DNA of 64,000 nt from Bradyrhizobium sp. CCBAU 53340 (lineage in GTDB: Bacteria; Pseudomonadota; Alphaproteobacteria; Rhizobiales; Xanthobacteraceae), in the NCBI RefSeq assembly GCF_015291645.1, contig NZ_CP030055.1, positions 2,480,001 to 2,544,000 on the forward strand. The letters are read 5' to 3'. The notes beneath the pieces are model-generated. The model ran no database searches. It was not told where the DNA came from and worked only from the letters and a program-made list of their open reading frames with translations. A program made the translations under genes and the position numbers. Positions 55,972 through 64,000 of this stretch are shown piece by piece; positions within the stretch are counted from its first letter, which is position 1; each line of letters starts with the position of its first letter.

Positions 55972-56936
55972 ACCAGGCTGCCGTCGTAACGCAGCGCGTG
56001 ATCGCGGTCGCGCGCGAGCAGCAAGGGTCCGTCGAGATCGACGAAGCGCGCCTGCGGTGTCACCAGCATGGCGGGGGCCATCGACAGCGAGGTCGCGACC
56101 ATGCAGCCGATCATGATCTCGAAGCCGAGCGCCTGCGCCGCATCGGCCATCGCGAGCGCCTCGGTGAGGCCGCCGGTCTTGTCGAGCTTGATGTTCACGG
56201 CGTCGTAGCGGTCGCGGAGCGGCGCCAGCGACTTGCGGTCATGCACGCTCTCGTCGGCGCAGACGGCCAGTGGTCGCTTGATCCGCGCCAGCGCGTCGTC
56301 CTTGCCCGCCGGCAGCGGCTGCTCGACCAGGGTGACGCCGGCGGCGGCGCAAGCGGTGAGGTTGGCTTCCAGGTTGGCCTCGGTCCAGGCCTCGTTGGCA
56401 TCGACGATCAGCTCCGATTCCGGCGCGGCCTGGCGCACGGCGGCGATCCGCATCGCATCGCCATCGCCGCCGAGCTTGATCTTGAGCAGGGGTCGCTGCG
56501 CCGCCCTGGCGGTCGCTGCCGCCATCGCCTCGGGGGTGCCCAACGAAATCGTGAAGGCGGTGGTGCGCATCCCCGGCGATGGGCGGTCCAGCAGGTTCCA
56601 GGCCCGTACTCCGGCCTGCTTGGCTTCAAGGTCGATGAAGGCGCAGTCCAGGGCGTTGCGAGCTGCGCCGGGCTTCATGGCGGCCTGGAGGGCTTGCCGG
56701 TCGAGACCGTCCCGGACCGCGTCCTGCATGGCCAGGATCGCCGCCAGCGTCGCCTCGGGGGTCTCGCCATAGCGTGGATAGGGCACGCATTCGCCGCGGC
56801 CGATACGGCCGTTCCGGCTCAGTTCGGCCACGACGGTCACGGCTTCGGTCTTGGCGCCCCGGCTGATGGTGAAGCTGCCGGCGATGGGAAACCGCTCGAT
56901 TCGCGCGGCAAGGGCAGGAACTTTGCTGGAAGTCAT
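55941..56936 (-). CDS. Dipeptide (L-Ala-D/L-Glu) epimerase, enolase superfamily
   Basis: 331 residues from ATG 56936. The TIM-barrel catalytic pair is LLKIKLGGDGD (KxK) and the later INIKLDKTGGLTEAL (Lys); metal ligands lie in IVDANEAW, VEQPLPAG and CADES. ECVPYPRYGETPEATLAAIL is typical of YcjG-type dipeptide epimerases that recycle murein peptides. An N-acylamino-acid racemase function is less likely. The 3' end overlaps the MFS gene, so the two transcripts are complementary there. Confidence 0.85.
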   Translation of the reverse strand: MTSSKVPALAARIERFPIAGSFTISRGAKTEAVTVVAELSRNGRIGRGECVPYPRYGETPEATLAAILAMQDAVRDGLDRQALQAAMKPGAARNALDCAFIDLEAKQAGVRAWNLLDRPSPGMRTTAFTISLGTPEAMAAATARAAQRPLLKIKLGGDGDAMRIAAVRQAAPESELIVDANEAWTEANLEANLTACAAAGVTLVEQPLPAGKDDALARIKRPLAVCADESVHDRKSLAPLRDRYDAVNIKLDKTGGLTEALAMADAAQALGFEIMIGCMVATSLSMAPAMLVTPQARFVDLDGPLLLARDRDHALRYDGSLVYPPDVSLWG

Positions 56937-57070
56937 TTTGAACTCTGGCGAAATCTGAACCTGCTGGTTACCTCTAGCAACTAACATTAACCAGTTGGGG
57001 ATACCTTTTCCGGGTAAGGGCGTGTGCGCAACTATCTGATTTTCTCCGCCCCGGGACGGGAGCGGACATC

Positions 57071-58204
57071 TTGAGCGGCGATCCCAAGCTGGAACGGATT
57101 GCCAAGGGCAATGCGCTGGCTCTCTGCGCCACCGGGACCTGGACTGCGAACTTCGCGCCGACCCTGGAACGGATGGTGGCCGACGCCGAGAAGCTCGCCG
57201 GCGGCCCCCAAAGCATCTTCATCGACGTCTCCGAGGTCGCCAAGCTCGACACCTTCGGCGCCTGGCTGATCGAGCGGCTACGACGCAGCCTGACGCAAGG
57301 CACCGTCGAGGCGCAGATCGCGGGGTTGTCGGCAAACTATGCGAGCCTGGTCGACGAGGTGCGCCGGGTCCGCGCGACCCCGGTGGTCGAGACGTCCACA
57401 ATCACCATCACCGGCATGCTGGAGCAGATCGGCCGGACCGTCGCGGGCCTCGCCGGCACGGTGGCCGGCCTCGTCGACATGCTCGGCGCGGTGCTTGCCG
57501 CGGGCGGCCGGGTGCTGATCCATCCGCGCTCGTTCCGCCTGACCTCGACCGTGCATCACATGGAGCAGGTCTGCTGGCGCGCGGTGCCGATCATCGTGCT
57601 GATCACTTTCCTGATCGGCTGCATCATCGCCCAGCAGGGCATCTTCCATTTCCGTCGCTTCGGCGCCGACATCTTCGTCGTCGACATGCTCGGCGTGCTG
57701 GTGCTGCGCGAGATCGGCGTGCTCTTGGTCGCCATCATGGTCGCGGGCCGCTCCGGCAGCGCCTACACCGCCGAGCTCGGCTCGATGAAGATGCGCGAGG
57801 AGATCGACGCGCTGCGCACCATGGGTTTCGACCCGATCGAGGTCTTGGTGCTGCCGCGCATGCTGGCGTTGGTGCTGGCGCTGCCGATCCTCGCCTTTCT
57901 CGGCGCCATGGCGGCGCTCTATGGCGGCGGGCTCGTCGCCTGGCTCTATGGCGGCGTCGATCCCGAGGCTTTTCTTTTGCGTCTGCGCGACGCCATCTCG
58001 ATCGATCATTTCATCGTCGGCATCGTGAAAGCGCCTGTGATGGCCGCGGTGATCGGCATCGTGGCCTGCGTTGAGGGCCTCGCCGTGCAGGGCAGTGCGG
58101 AATCGCTCGGACAGCACACCACCGCGTCGGTGGTGAAGGGCATCTTCTTCGTCATCGTGATGGACGGCGTGTTCGCCATCTTCTTCGCCTCGATCGGGAT
58201 GTGA
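57071..58204 (+). CDS. mlaE: Lipid ABC transporter permease MlaE with fused STAS domain
   Basis: 377 residues from TTG 57071, with CGGGAGCGG upstream. Residues 1 to about 100 are a STAS/MlaB-like domain (IFIDVSEVAKLDTFGAWLIE). The remainder is an MlaE permease (VLREIGVLLVAIMVAGRSGS, then YTAELGSMKMREEIDALRTM). In E. coli MlaB is a separate protein; here both roles are in one chain, as in several rhizobia. The system moves phospholipids between the membranes. First gene of an operon with mlaF and mlaD. Confidence 0.9.
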   Translation: MSGDPKLERIAKGNALALCATGTWTANFAPTLERMVADAEKLAGGPQSIFIDVSEVAKLDTFGAWLIERLRRSLTQGTVEAQIAGLSANYASLVDEVRRVRATPVVETSTITITGMLEQIGRTVAGLAGTVAGLVDMLGAVLAAGGRVLIHPRSFRLTSTVHHMEQVCWRAVPIIVLITFLIGCIIAQQGIFHFRRFGADIFVVDMLGVLVLREIGVLLVAIMVAGRSGSAYTAELGSMKMREEIDALRTMGFDPIEVLVLPRMLALVLALPILAFLGAMAALYGGGLVAWLYGGVDPEAFLLRLRDAISIDHFIVGIVKAPVMAAVIGIVACVEGLAVQGSAESLGQHTTASVVKGIFFVIVMDGVFAIFFASIGM

Positions 58205-58206
58205 CG

Positions 58207-58989
58207 ATGGCAAGAGAAGCTCAAAGCGAGATTCAAAACCCCATCATCCGCGTCCGCGACATCACCGTGCAGTTCGGCGCGACGCGTGTGCTCGACGGCC
58301 TCGACCTCGACGTCAAGCGCGGCGAGATCCTGGGATTTGTCGGCCCGTCAGGCGCGGGCAAATCGGTGCTGACGCGCACCATCATCGGCCTCGTGCCGAA
58401 GGTTGCCGGCTCGATCGAAGTGTTTGGCGTCGATCTCGATTCCTCCAGCACGTCGCAGCGGCGCAATGTCGAACGGCGCTGGGGCGTGCTGTTCCAGCAG
58501 GGCGCGCTGTTCTCCTCGCTGACCGTGCGGCAGAACATCCAGTTTCCGATGCGCGAATATCTTCGCGTCTCGCAGCGGCTGATGGACGAGATCACCATGG
58601 CCAAGCTCGCCATGGTCGGCCTCAAGCCTGAGGTCGCCGAGCGTTTCCCCTCGGAACTCTCGGGTGGCATGATCAAGCGTGTCGCGCTCGCCCGCGCGCT
58701 GTCGCTCGATCCGGACCTCGTGTTCCTGGACGAGCCGACCTCCGGCCTCGATCCGATCGGCGCCGGCGATTTCGACGAGCTGGTCAGGACGCTCCAGCGC
58801 ACTTTGGGGCTGACCGTTTTCATGGTAACCCATGACCTCGACAGCCTTTACACCGCTTGCGACCGCATCGCCGTTTTAGGGAACGGTAAGATCATCGCGG
58901 CAGGGTCGATCGCCGACATGCAAGCCTCGCAGCATCCCTGGCTGAGGCAGTATTTCCATGGCAAGCGCGCCCGCGCGGTCATGAGTTGA
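58207..58989 (+). CDS. mlaF: Lipid ABC transporter ATPase MlaF
   Basis: 260 residues from ATG 58207, where GGGAT is well placed; GTG 58201 overlapping the mlaE stop is an alternative. It has Walker A GPSGAGKS, the Q-loop LFQQGALFSSLTV, the signature LSGGMIKRVALARAL, Walker B LVFLDEPTSGLD and the His switch VTHDLD. The LSGGM signature is usual for MlaF. It powers phospholipid transport with mlaE and mlaD. Confidence 0.92.
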   Translation: MAREAQSEIQNPIIRVRDITVQFGATRVLDGLDLDVKRGEILGFVGPSGAGKSVLTRTIIGLVPKVAGSIEVFGVDLDSSSTSQRRNVERRWGVLFQQGALFSSLTVRQNIQFPMREYLRVSQRLMDEITMAKLAMVGLKPEVAERFPSELSGGMIKRVALARALSLDPDLVFLDEPTSGLDPIGAGDFDELVRTLQRTLGLTVFMVTHDLDSLYTACDRIAVLGNGKIIAAGSIADMQASQHPWLRQYFHGKRARAVMS

Positions 58990-59005
58990 GTAGCCGGAGC
59001 ACCTG

Positions 59006-59884
59006 ATGGAAACGCGGGCGAATTACGTACTGATCGGATCCTTCACGCTGGCGGTGATCGCGGCTGCGATCGGCTTCGTGCTGTGGTTCCAGTCGCTGCA
59101 CACCACCAAGCAGCGCAGCCCCCTGCGCGTCGTGTTCGAAGGCCCGGCGGCGGGCCTGCGCAACGGGGGCAGCGTCAATTTCAACGGTATCCGGGTGGGC
59201 GAGGTGGTCTCGGTGAAGCTCGACAATCCGCGGCGGGTTGTCGCACTGGCCATGGTCGAGAACAGCACGCCGCTCCGCAAGGACACCCTGGTCGGCCTCG
59301 AATTCCAGGGCCTGACCGGCGTTGCTGCGATCTCGCTCAAGGGCGGCGACGAGGCCGCCCCGCCGCCGCCGCTCGACGAGGACGGCATTCCGACGCTGAT
59401 GGCCGATCCGAACAGGCTGCAGGACGTCACCGAGGCCATCCGCGGCACGCTGCAGAACATCAACAAGATCGTCGCCGACAATCAGGAGTCGGTGAAGAAC
59501 TCGCTGAAGAATCTGGAGACCTTCACCAACTCGCTCGCGCGCAACTCCGAGAAGATCGACGGCGTGATGGCCAAGGTCGACGGCGTCATGCTCAAGGCCG
59601 ACAACCTCATGCTCGGCCTCAACTCGCTGGCCGGCGGCAAGGACGGCGGCGAGCTGTTCCTGACGGTGAAGTCGATCCGCGAACTCGCCGAGGATTTCGA
59701 CAAGCGCTCCGGTGCGCTGATGACCGATGGCCGCCGCACCCTCGGCGACATCAGCCGCGCCGTGAACAACTTCGATCGCAACCCGACCCGCGTGCTGTTC
59801 GGCGCCAGCAACAGCAGTGCGCAGCCGGCCCCCGCGCCCGAGCCGCCGAAGCCGGCGCCGGCGAACGAGCGCAAGCGGCAGTAG
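59006..59884 (+). CDS. mlaD: MCE-domain lipid-transfer protein MlaD
   Basis: 292 residues. A single N-terminal membrane helix (YVLIGSFTLAVIAAAIGFVL) is followed by the MCE domain (PLRVVFEGPAAGLRNGGSVN, then FNGIRVGEVVSVKLD), a helical region with DGVMAKVDGVMLKADNLMLG repeats, and a Pro/Ala-rich end. Hexamers of such proteins span the periplasm and shuttle lipids. It completes the mlaEFD operon; no mlaC or MlaA gene follows. Confidence 0.9.
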   Translation: METRANYVLIGSFTLAVIAAAIGFVLWFQSLHTTKQRSPLRVVFEGPAAGLRNGGSVNFNGIRVGEVVSVKLDNPRRVVALAMVENSTPLRKDTLVGLEFQGLTGVAAISLKGGDEAAPPPPLDEDGIPTLMADPNRLQDVTEAIRGTLQNINKIVADNQESVKNSLKNLETFTNSLARNSEKIDGVMAKVDGVMLKADNLMLGLNSLAGGKDGGELFLTVKSIRELAEDFDKRSGALMTDGRRTLGDISRAVNNFDRNPTRVLFGASNSSAQPAPAPEPPKPAPANERKRQ

Positions 59885-59898
59885 GCGTTTCTCTCCTC

Positions 59899-59985
59899 CG
59901 TCATTGCGAGCGAAGCGAAGCAATCCAGACTTTCTCTGCGGAGACAGCCTGGATTGCTTCGTCGCTTCGCTCCCTCGCAATGACG
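59899..59985. repeat. Dispersed Bradyrhizobium/Rhodopseudomonas palindromic repeat
   Basis: CGTCATTGCGAGCGAAGC with its continuation to CAATCCAG (59899-59928) is mirrored by CTGGATTGCTTCG...CTCGCAATGACG (59949-59985) around a 20-base loop. The sequence is a familiar extragenic repeat of this group of bacteria; it lies directly after the mla operon. Confidence 0.85.
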
Positions 59986-60126
59986 AGGGCTCCCCGCCCA
60001 TACGAAAGTATGGGGGTCTGGCCGCGCCAAGGTAGGGGGAGGGCCGGCGGGCGTTGTCCGCTATATCGCGCTCAAGGCGCGCTTCACGAAAAGTGCGTCG
60101 ACTTCACTCACAGGGGAGGAGACAGC

Positions 60127-60303
60127 GTGATACGCCTGCTGCTGTTGTTGCCGTTCATCGGCCTGATGATCGTGCCGTTCTACAATATTCGCGAGCCCTA
60201 TCTGCTCGGCTTTCCGTTCTTCTATTGGTATCAGCTCGCCTGGGTGCCGCTGACCTCGCTGCTCACCTACACCGTCTACAGGAGCGTGCGCCGTGCTGAC
60301 TAA
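60127..60303 (+). CDS. Small membrane protein DUF3311, partner of the symporter
   Basis: 58 residues from GTG 60127, preceded by GGGGAGGAG. Two hydrophobic helices: IRLLLLLPFIGLMIVPFYN and FYWYQLAWVPLTSLLTYTVY, then a basic end (SVRRAD). DUF3311 proteins are encoded next to MctP-type sodium/solute symporters and are thought to be accessory subunits. Its stop lies inside the next gene (11-base overlap), so translation is coupled. Confidence 0.85.
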   Translation: MIRLLLLLPFIGLMIVPFYNIREPYLLGFPFFYWYQLAWVPLTSLLTYTVYRSVRRAD

Positions 60304-61783
60304 TGTCGATAGCGCGGCGTTCGCCGTATTCCTCGTTTTGTTCATCCTCGTCACCGGCATGGGCTTCGTTGCAGCGCGCTGGCGCAAGCCCGAGACGCTC
60401 GCCCATCTCGACGAATGGGGCCTCGGTGGCCGCAAGTTCGGGACCTGGATCACCTGGTTCCTGGTCGGCGGCGATTTCTACACCGCCTATACCGTGATCG
60501 CCGTGCCCGCGCTGGTCTACGCAGTCGGCGCCTACGGCTTCTTCGCGCTGCCTTACACCATCATCGTCTATCCCTTCGTGTTCGCGGTGATGCCGGTGTT
60601 GTGGAAGGTCGCCAAGGAGCGCGGCTATGTCACCGCGGGCGACGTGGTGCGCGGCGCCTATGGTTCGCGCGGGCTCGAGCTCGCCGTCGCCGCAACCGGC
60701 GTGCTGGCGACCATGCCCTACATCGCTCTCCAGCTGATCGGCATGGAAGTGGCGATCAAGGCGCTCGGACTCAGCGGCGAGGTGCCGCTCGTTCTCGCCT
60801 TCCTGGTGCTGGCGCTCTACACCTATTCGTCGGGCCTGCGCGCACCGGCGCTGATCGCCTTCGTCAAGGACATCATGATCTACATCGTGGTGATCGCCGC
60901 GGTCGCGATCGTGCCGTCCAAGCTCGGCGGCTATGGCGCGATCTTCACGGCGGCCGATGCGGCCTTCGCGGCGAAAGGCGCGGGCGGCATCCTGTTGTCG
61001 CCGGCGCAGATCGTGCCCTACGCCTCGCTGGCGCTCGGCTCGGCGCTCGCGGCCTTCATGTATCCGCACACGTTGACCGGCATCTTCGCCTCATCTGGCG
61101 GCAACACCATTCGCAAGAATGCGATGCTGCTTCCGGCCTACACGCTGCTGCTCGGCCTGCTCGCGCTGCTGGGCTACATGGGCCATGCTGCGGGATTGAA
61201 GCTTGCGAGCAACAACGACGTCGTGCCGGAGCTGTTCAAGACGCTGTTCCCGAGCTGGTTCGCGGGCTTTGCCTTCGCGGCGATCGCGATCGGCGCGCTG
61301 GTGCCGGCAGCCGTCATGAGCATCGGCGCGGCCAATCTGTTCACCCGCAACTTCTGGAAGGTGTGGGTCGATCCGAAGGTGACGCCGGCGGGTGAGGCGA
61401 AGGTTGCCAAGATCACCTCCATGCTGGTGAAGGTCGGCGCGCTGCTCGCGATCCTGCTGATGCCGACGCAGTTCGCGCTCGACCTGCAACTGCTTGGAGG
61501 CCTCTGGATCCTCCAGACGCTGCCGGCGCTGGTGTTCGGCCTCTATCTGAACTGGTTCTCGAGCCCGGCGCTGCTGGCCGGCTGGGCCGTCGGCCTTGCA
61601 GGCGGATCGTGGCTGGCCTGGTCGGATGGCTTGAAGCCGCTGCACGGTATCGACTTCGGTGCCGGCAAGGTCGCGATCTACACCGGTCTGCTGGCGCTCG
61701 CGCTCAACATCGTGGTCGCGGTCGTGGTCAACCTCGTGCTCAAGGGCCTTCCGCAGGCCCGCCTGTCGCGCGAGGCGGCCTGA
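60293..61783 (+). CDS. mctP: Sodium:solute symporter, monocarboxylate permease MctP-like
   Basis: 496 residues from GTG 60293. The SSS-family fold has about thirteen helices, with DEWGLGGRKFGTWITWFLVG, DFYTAYTVIAVPALVYAVGA and AAFMYPHTLTGIFASSGGNT as typical segments. In Rhizobium leguminosarum MctP imports lactate, pyruvate, alanine and other monocarboxylates and is controlled by the MctSR two-component system. The DUF3311 partner and a sensor kinase downstream fit that setting. The substrate range here is inference. Confidence 0.85.
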   Translation: MLTNVDSAAFAVFLVLFILVTGMGFVAARWRKPETLAHLDEWGLGGRKFGTWITWFLVGGDFYTAYTVIAVPALVYAVGAYGFFALPYTIIVYPFVFAVMPVLWKVAKERGYVTAGDVVRGAYGSRGLELAVAATGVLATMPYIALQLIGMEVAIKALGLSGEVPLVLAFLVLALYTYSSGLRAPALIAFVKDIMIYIVVIAAVAIVPSKLGGYGAIFTAADAAFAAKGAGGILLSPAQIVPYASLALGSALAAFMYPHTLTGIFASSGGNTIRKNAMLLPAYTLLLGLLALLGYMGHAAGLKLASNNDVVPELFKTLFPSWFAGFAFAAIAIGALVPAAVMSIGAANLFTRNFWKVWVDPKVTPAGEAKVAKITSMLVKVGALLAILLMPTQFALDLQLLGGLWILQTLPALVFGLYLNWFSSPALLAGWAVGLAGGSWLAWSDGLKPLHGIDFGAGKVAIYTGLLALALNIVVAVVVNLVLKGLPQARLSREAA

Positions 61784-61794
61784 CGTCAAGTCTT

Positions 61795-61824
61795 GATCGG
61801 CGGCCGGTCATCCGGCCGCCGATC
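61795..61824. terminator. Strong hairpin after mctP, possible terminator
   Basis: GATCGGCGGCCGG, loop TCAT, CCGGCCGCCGATC is a perfect 13-bp GC-rich stem 11 bases after the mctP stop. No T tract follows, so termination is likely but not certain. Confidence 0.6.
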
Positions 61825-61837
61825 CAAAAGTGCCTTT

Positions 61838-61960
61838 CACGCGATTGAAAACGCTTTGGAGCTTTCCGTTCCGACTAGATCGGAACGGAAAGCTCCAGAT
61901 TCTTGTTTTGACGCGTTTTCTTTACGCGAACCGGTGTCCACTTCGCTGGAAAACGCTCTA
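61838..61960. repeat. Dispersed alphaproteobacterial intergenic repeat
   Basis: A 17-bp perfect inverted repeat (61858-61874 with 61880-61896) is followed by the arm TTGTTTTGACGCGTTTTC and the closing GCTGGAAAACGCTCTA. The GAAAACGCT ends at both sides face each other. This pattern is common between genes in Rhizobiales; it separates mctP from the sensor kinase. Confidence 0.8.
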
Positions 61961-62020
61961 ATATCCGCCTGCGTTCCGACCTCTCGATGAGCGGGCGGAT
62001 CGGTCTCGAGTGAGGATATC

Positions 62021-64000
62021 TTGCAGGCGTGGTTCGTTCTCGCGGTCGCAGCCGGTTATGTGACCACGCTGTTCCTGATTGCCTGGTGGGGCGATCGGCG
62101 GAGCGTGGACGGTCCGCTGGTTTCGCCAAAATCCTGGGCGGCCGCGGTCAGCTATTGCCTGACGCTTGCGGTCTACAACACCTCGTGGAGCTTCTACGGA
62201 TCGGTCGGCCGTGCCGCCACCAGCGGACTGGACTTCGCCACAATCTATATCGGTCCGACGCTGGTGCTGCTGTTCGGCCAAAAGCTGCTCGCCAAGGTGA
62301 TCGCAATCGCGAAAGCGCAGAACGTCACCTCGATCGCCGACTTCATCGCCGCGCGCTATGGCAAGAGCCAGGCGCTTGCCGCCTTCGTGACCCTCGCTTC
62401 GCTGCTTGGCGTGCTTCCCTATATCGCGCTTCAGCTCAAGGCCGTGGGCAAAAGCTTTGACTATCTGATCCTGCAGCCTGAGCGGGCCGGCGGTGAGGCG
62501 CTGCGGTTCTGGCAGGACTCGGCCTTCGGCGTCGCCGCGTCGATGGCGCTGTTTGCGATCGTGTTCGGCGTTCGCCATGTCCACGCCAGCGAGCATCATC
62601 GTGGTTTGATGCTCGCGATCGCCTTCGAGAGCGTGGTCAAGCTGGTCGCCTTCCTCGTTGTCGCGCTGTTCGTGCTGTTTGGGCTCTCGGGCGGACCGGC
62701 CGGGCTGCTGTCGCAGTTCTCTTCGGATCCGCAACTGGCTGGGATCCTCGCCTTCGATCCCGCCCAGCCGGTCTGGCCGTCGACGATCATCATCTCGGCC
62801 ATCGCCTTTCTCTGCCTGCCGCAGGCGTTCCACGTCGCCGTCGTCGAGAACGAGAGCCCTGGCCATACGCGCACCGCAGCCTGGCTTTATCCCGCCTATC
62901 TCGCGCTGTTCAGCCTGCTGATCCTGCCGATCGCCGCCGCCGGCCTTGCGAGGTTCGGTGCGATGATGGACCCCGACACCTATGTCATCTCGCTGCCGAT
63001 TGCGGCGGATGCGGGTACGATCAGCTTGATCGCCTTCCTGGGCGGACTGTCGGCCGCCACCGGCATGGTGATCATGACCTCTGTCGCGCTGAGCACCATG
63101 CTCTGCAACGACGTCATCATGCCGCTGTTGCTGCGCTCGCGCTTCTTCGGCCCGCGTGCGCAAAGCCGGCAGGTCGCCTCGGTGCTGATGACGGTGCGCA
63201 GGATCTCCATCCTCGGCATCCTGCTGCTGGCCTATCTGATGCACCGCCTGGTCAACCAGGCCTATCCGCTCACCGTGATCGGTCTGCTGTCGTTCGTCGC
63301 GGTCGCGCAATTCGGTCCGGCGTTCGTCGGCGGCCTGTTCTGGCAGCGTGCCAACAAGATCGGCGCCTCGATCGGGATCGCGGCCGGATTTTTCATCTGG
63401 GCCTATACGCTGCTGCTTCCCTCGGCCGCGCCGCTATGGCCCGCTTTCGAGGGCGTCGTTCGCCACGGTCCATGGCAGCTCGCCTTCCTCAAGCCGAACG
63501 CGCTGTTCGGGCTCGACGGGCTCGATCCGATCTCGCATGCGACGCTGTGGAGCCTTGCTGCCAACCTCGTTTGTTTCGTCGCGTTTTCGCTGCTGGGGCG
63601 GCAGACCACCGTCGAGCGCAACCAGGCTGCGGCGTTTGCTGACGGCGTCGTCCGCGACACCGTGCCAAAGCTGTCCTCACGCGTGGTGGTCCGGCTCGAC
63701 GATCTGCGCGCGCTCGCACGGCGCTTCGTCGGCGCCGAGCGCGGTGCGGCGGCTTTTGACGGCTATCTCGCGGCGCGCAAGTCGGGCGCCGGGCCGCGTC
63801 TTGATCCATCGGGCCTCGTCGATCTCGACTCGATCCGCTTTACCGAGAATCTTCTCGCCGGCGCGATTGGCGCGGCGTCGGCGCGCGTGGTGATTGCGGC
63901 CTCGCTGGAAGGACACTCGCTGTCGCGGCGGGCGGCGATGGCGATGCTGGACGAGGCGTCGGAGGCGCTGCGCTTCAATCGCAGCCTGCTGCAGAGCACG
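62021..64000 (+). CDS. Symporter-type sensor histidine kinase (CbrA/MctS-like), 3' end missing
   Basis: TTG 62021 (with GAGGATATC upstream) opens a frame that runs past base 64000; 660 residues are visible. They form an SSS/PutP-like membrane domain with about thirteen helices (QAWFVLAVAAGYVTTLFLIA at the start; NTSWSFYGSVGRAATSGLDF; LPQAFHVAVVENES) and then a linker of PAS-connecting type (LDEASEALRFNRSLLQST). The kinase, which would follow, is off the window. Such proteins pair a transporter-like sensor with a kinase and often control the uptake system next door, here mctP. Confidence 0.8.
   Translation, partial: MQAWFVLAVAAGYVTTLFLIAWWGDRRSVDGPLVSPKSWAAAVSYCLTLAVYNTSWSFYGSVGRAATSGLDFATIYIGPTLVLLFGQKLLAKVIAIAKAQNVTSIADFIAARYGKSQALAAFVTLASLLGVLPYIALQLKAVGKSFDYLILQPERAGGEALRFWQDSAFGVAASMALFAIVFGVRHVHASEHHRGLMLAIAFESVVKLVAFLVVALFVLFGLSGGPAGLLSQFSSDPQLAGILAFDPAQPVWPSTIIISAIAFLCLPQAFHVAVVENESPGHTRTAAWLYPAYLALFSLLILPIAAAGLARFGAMMDPDTYVISLPIAADAGTISLIAFLGGLSAATGMVIMTSVALSTMLCNDVIMPLLLRSRFFGPRAQSRQVASVLMTVRRISILGILLLAYLMHRLVNQAYPLTVIGLLSFVAVAQFGPAFVGGLFWQRANKIGASIGIAAGFFIWAYTLLLPSAAPLWPAFEGVVRHGPWQLAFLKPNALFGLDGLDPISHATLWSLAANLVCFVAFSLLGRQTTVERNQAAAFADGVVRDTVPKLSSRVVVRLDDLRALARRFVGAERGAAAFDGYLAARKSGAGPRLDPSGLVDLDSIRFTENLLAGAIGAASARVVIAASLEGHSLSRRAAMAMLDEASEALRFNRSLLQST

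Noticed and set aside
61958..63310. 450-codon minus-strand frame inside the symporter-type kinase
   Set aside because: The plus strand encodes clear SSS helices; the antisense product is charged low-complexity sequence.

Overview
The window is GC-rich, densely coded DNA from an alphaproteobacterium of the Bradyrhizobium/Rhodopseudomonas group. The evidence is the gene content (2,3-diaminoglucose lipid A genes, heptose/O-antigen genes, an ECF sigma/NrsF pair, a DUF3311/MctP-type symporter) and the intergenic palindromes, including one beginning CGTCATTGCGAGCGAAGC. No rRNA, tRNA, CRISPR array, transposase or phage gene was seen. The first gene (flavin monooxygenase) and the last (symporter-fused sensor kinase) run off the ends.

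Layout. 1-12.2 kb holds a flavin monooxygenase fragment; a ParA-type ATPase overlapping a phasin-like gene; an SDR/MFS pair divergent from a LysR regulator; a LpxO-like hydroxylase; a SnoaL-like protein; an MHS-family symporter with an EcfG-like promoter; a fumarylacetoacetase-fold hydrolase; and an MsbA-type ABC exporter. 12.3-31.6 kb is a cell-surface glycan island: galE, core glycosyltransferases, waaF, hldD, hldE, an O-antigen ligase, a WbpM-like dehydratase with a glycosyltransferase, a 4-reductase and a WecA-like initiating transferase, a UPF0104 membrane protein, manC, a gnnA/gnnB-like pair and murJ. Together these can make heptose, GDP-mannose, a 6-deoxy-HexNAc lipid-linked primer and the 3-amino sugar precursor of a 2,3-diaminoglucose lipid A.

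31.7-34.2 kb is a probable stress operon: secreted thioredoxin, a frameshifted CcdA-like gene, an ECF sigma factor and an NrsF-type anti-sigma factor, preceded by GTAACC-N16-CGAA, which resembles the Caulobacter SigF promoter. 34.1-44.4 kb carries small metabolic and periplasmic genes: HxlR regulator, SRPBCC, GFA, DUF1127, GNAT, an orphan CoxL-like molybdoenzyme subunit, cytochromes c, a PLP sulfur-amino-acid enzyme, CHRD, and a stand-alone AsnC ligand domain.

44.4-64 kb holds a hybrid histidine kinase whose N-terminus matches the plant ETR1 ethylene-binding domain residue for residue at the key positions. It is followed by thiD, an LpxH-like phosphoesterase with a glycosyltransferase, a threonine dehydratase, a caspase-fold protein with an Asn-rich tail, an acidic repeat protein, an MFS transporter, a dipeptide epimerase, an Mla-type lipid ABC system (MlaE with fused STAS, MlaF, MlaD), and DUF3311-MctP followed by a symporter-type sensor kinase.

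Best candidates for new biology are the ParA/phasin pair (possible granule positioning), the ETR1-like kinase, and the ECF operon with its predicted promoter and broken ccdA. All functions are inferred from reading the sequence; no database search was run.
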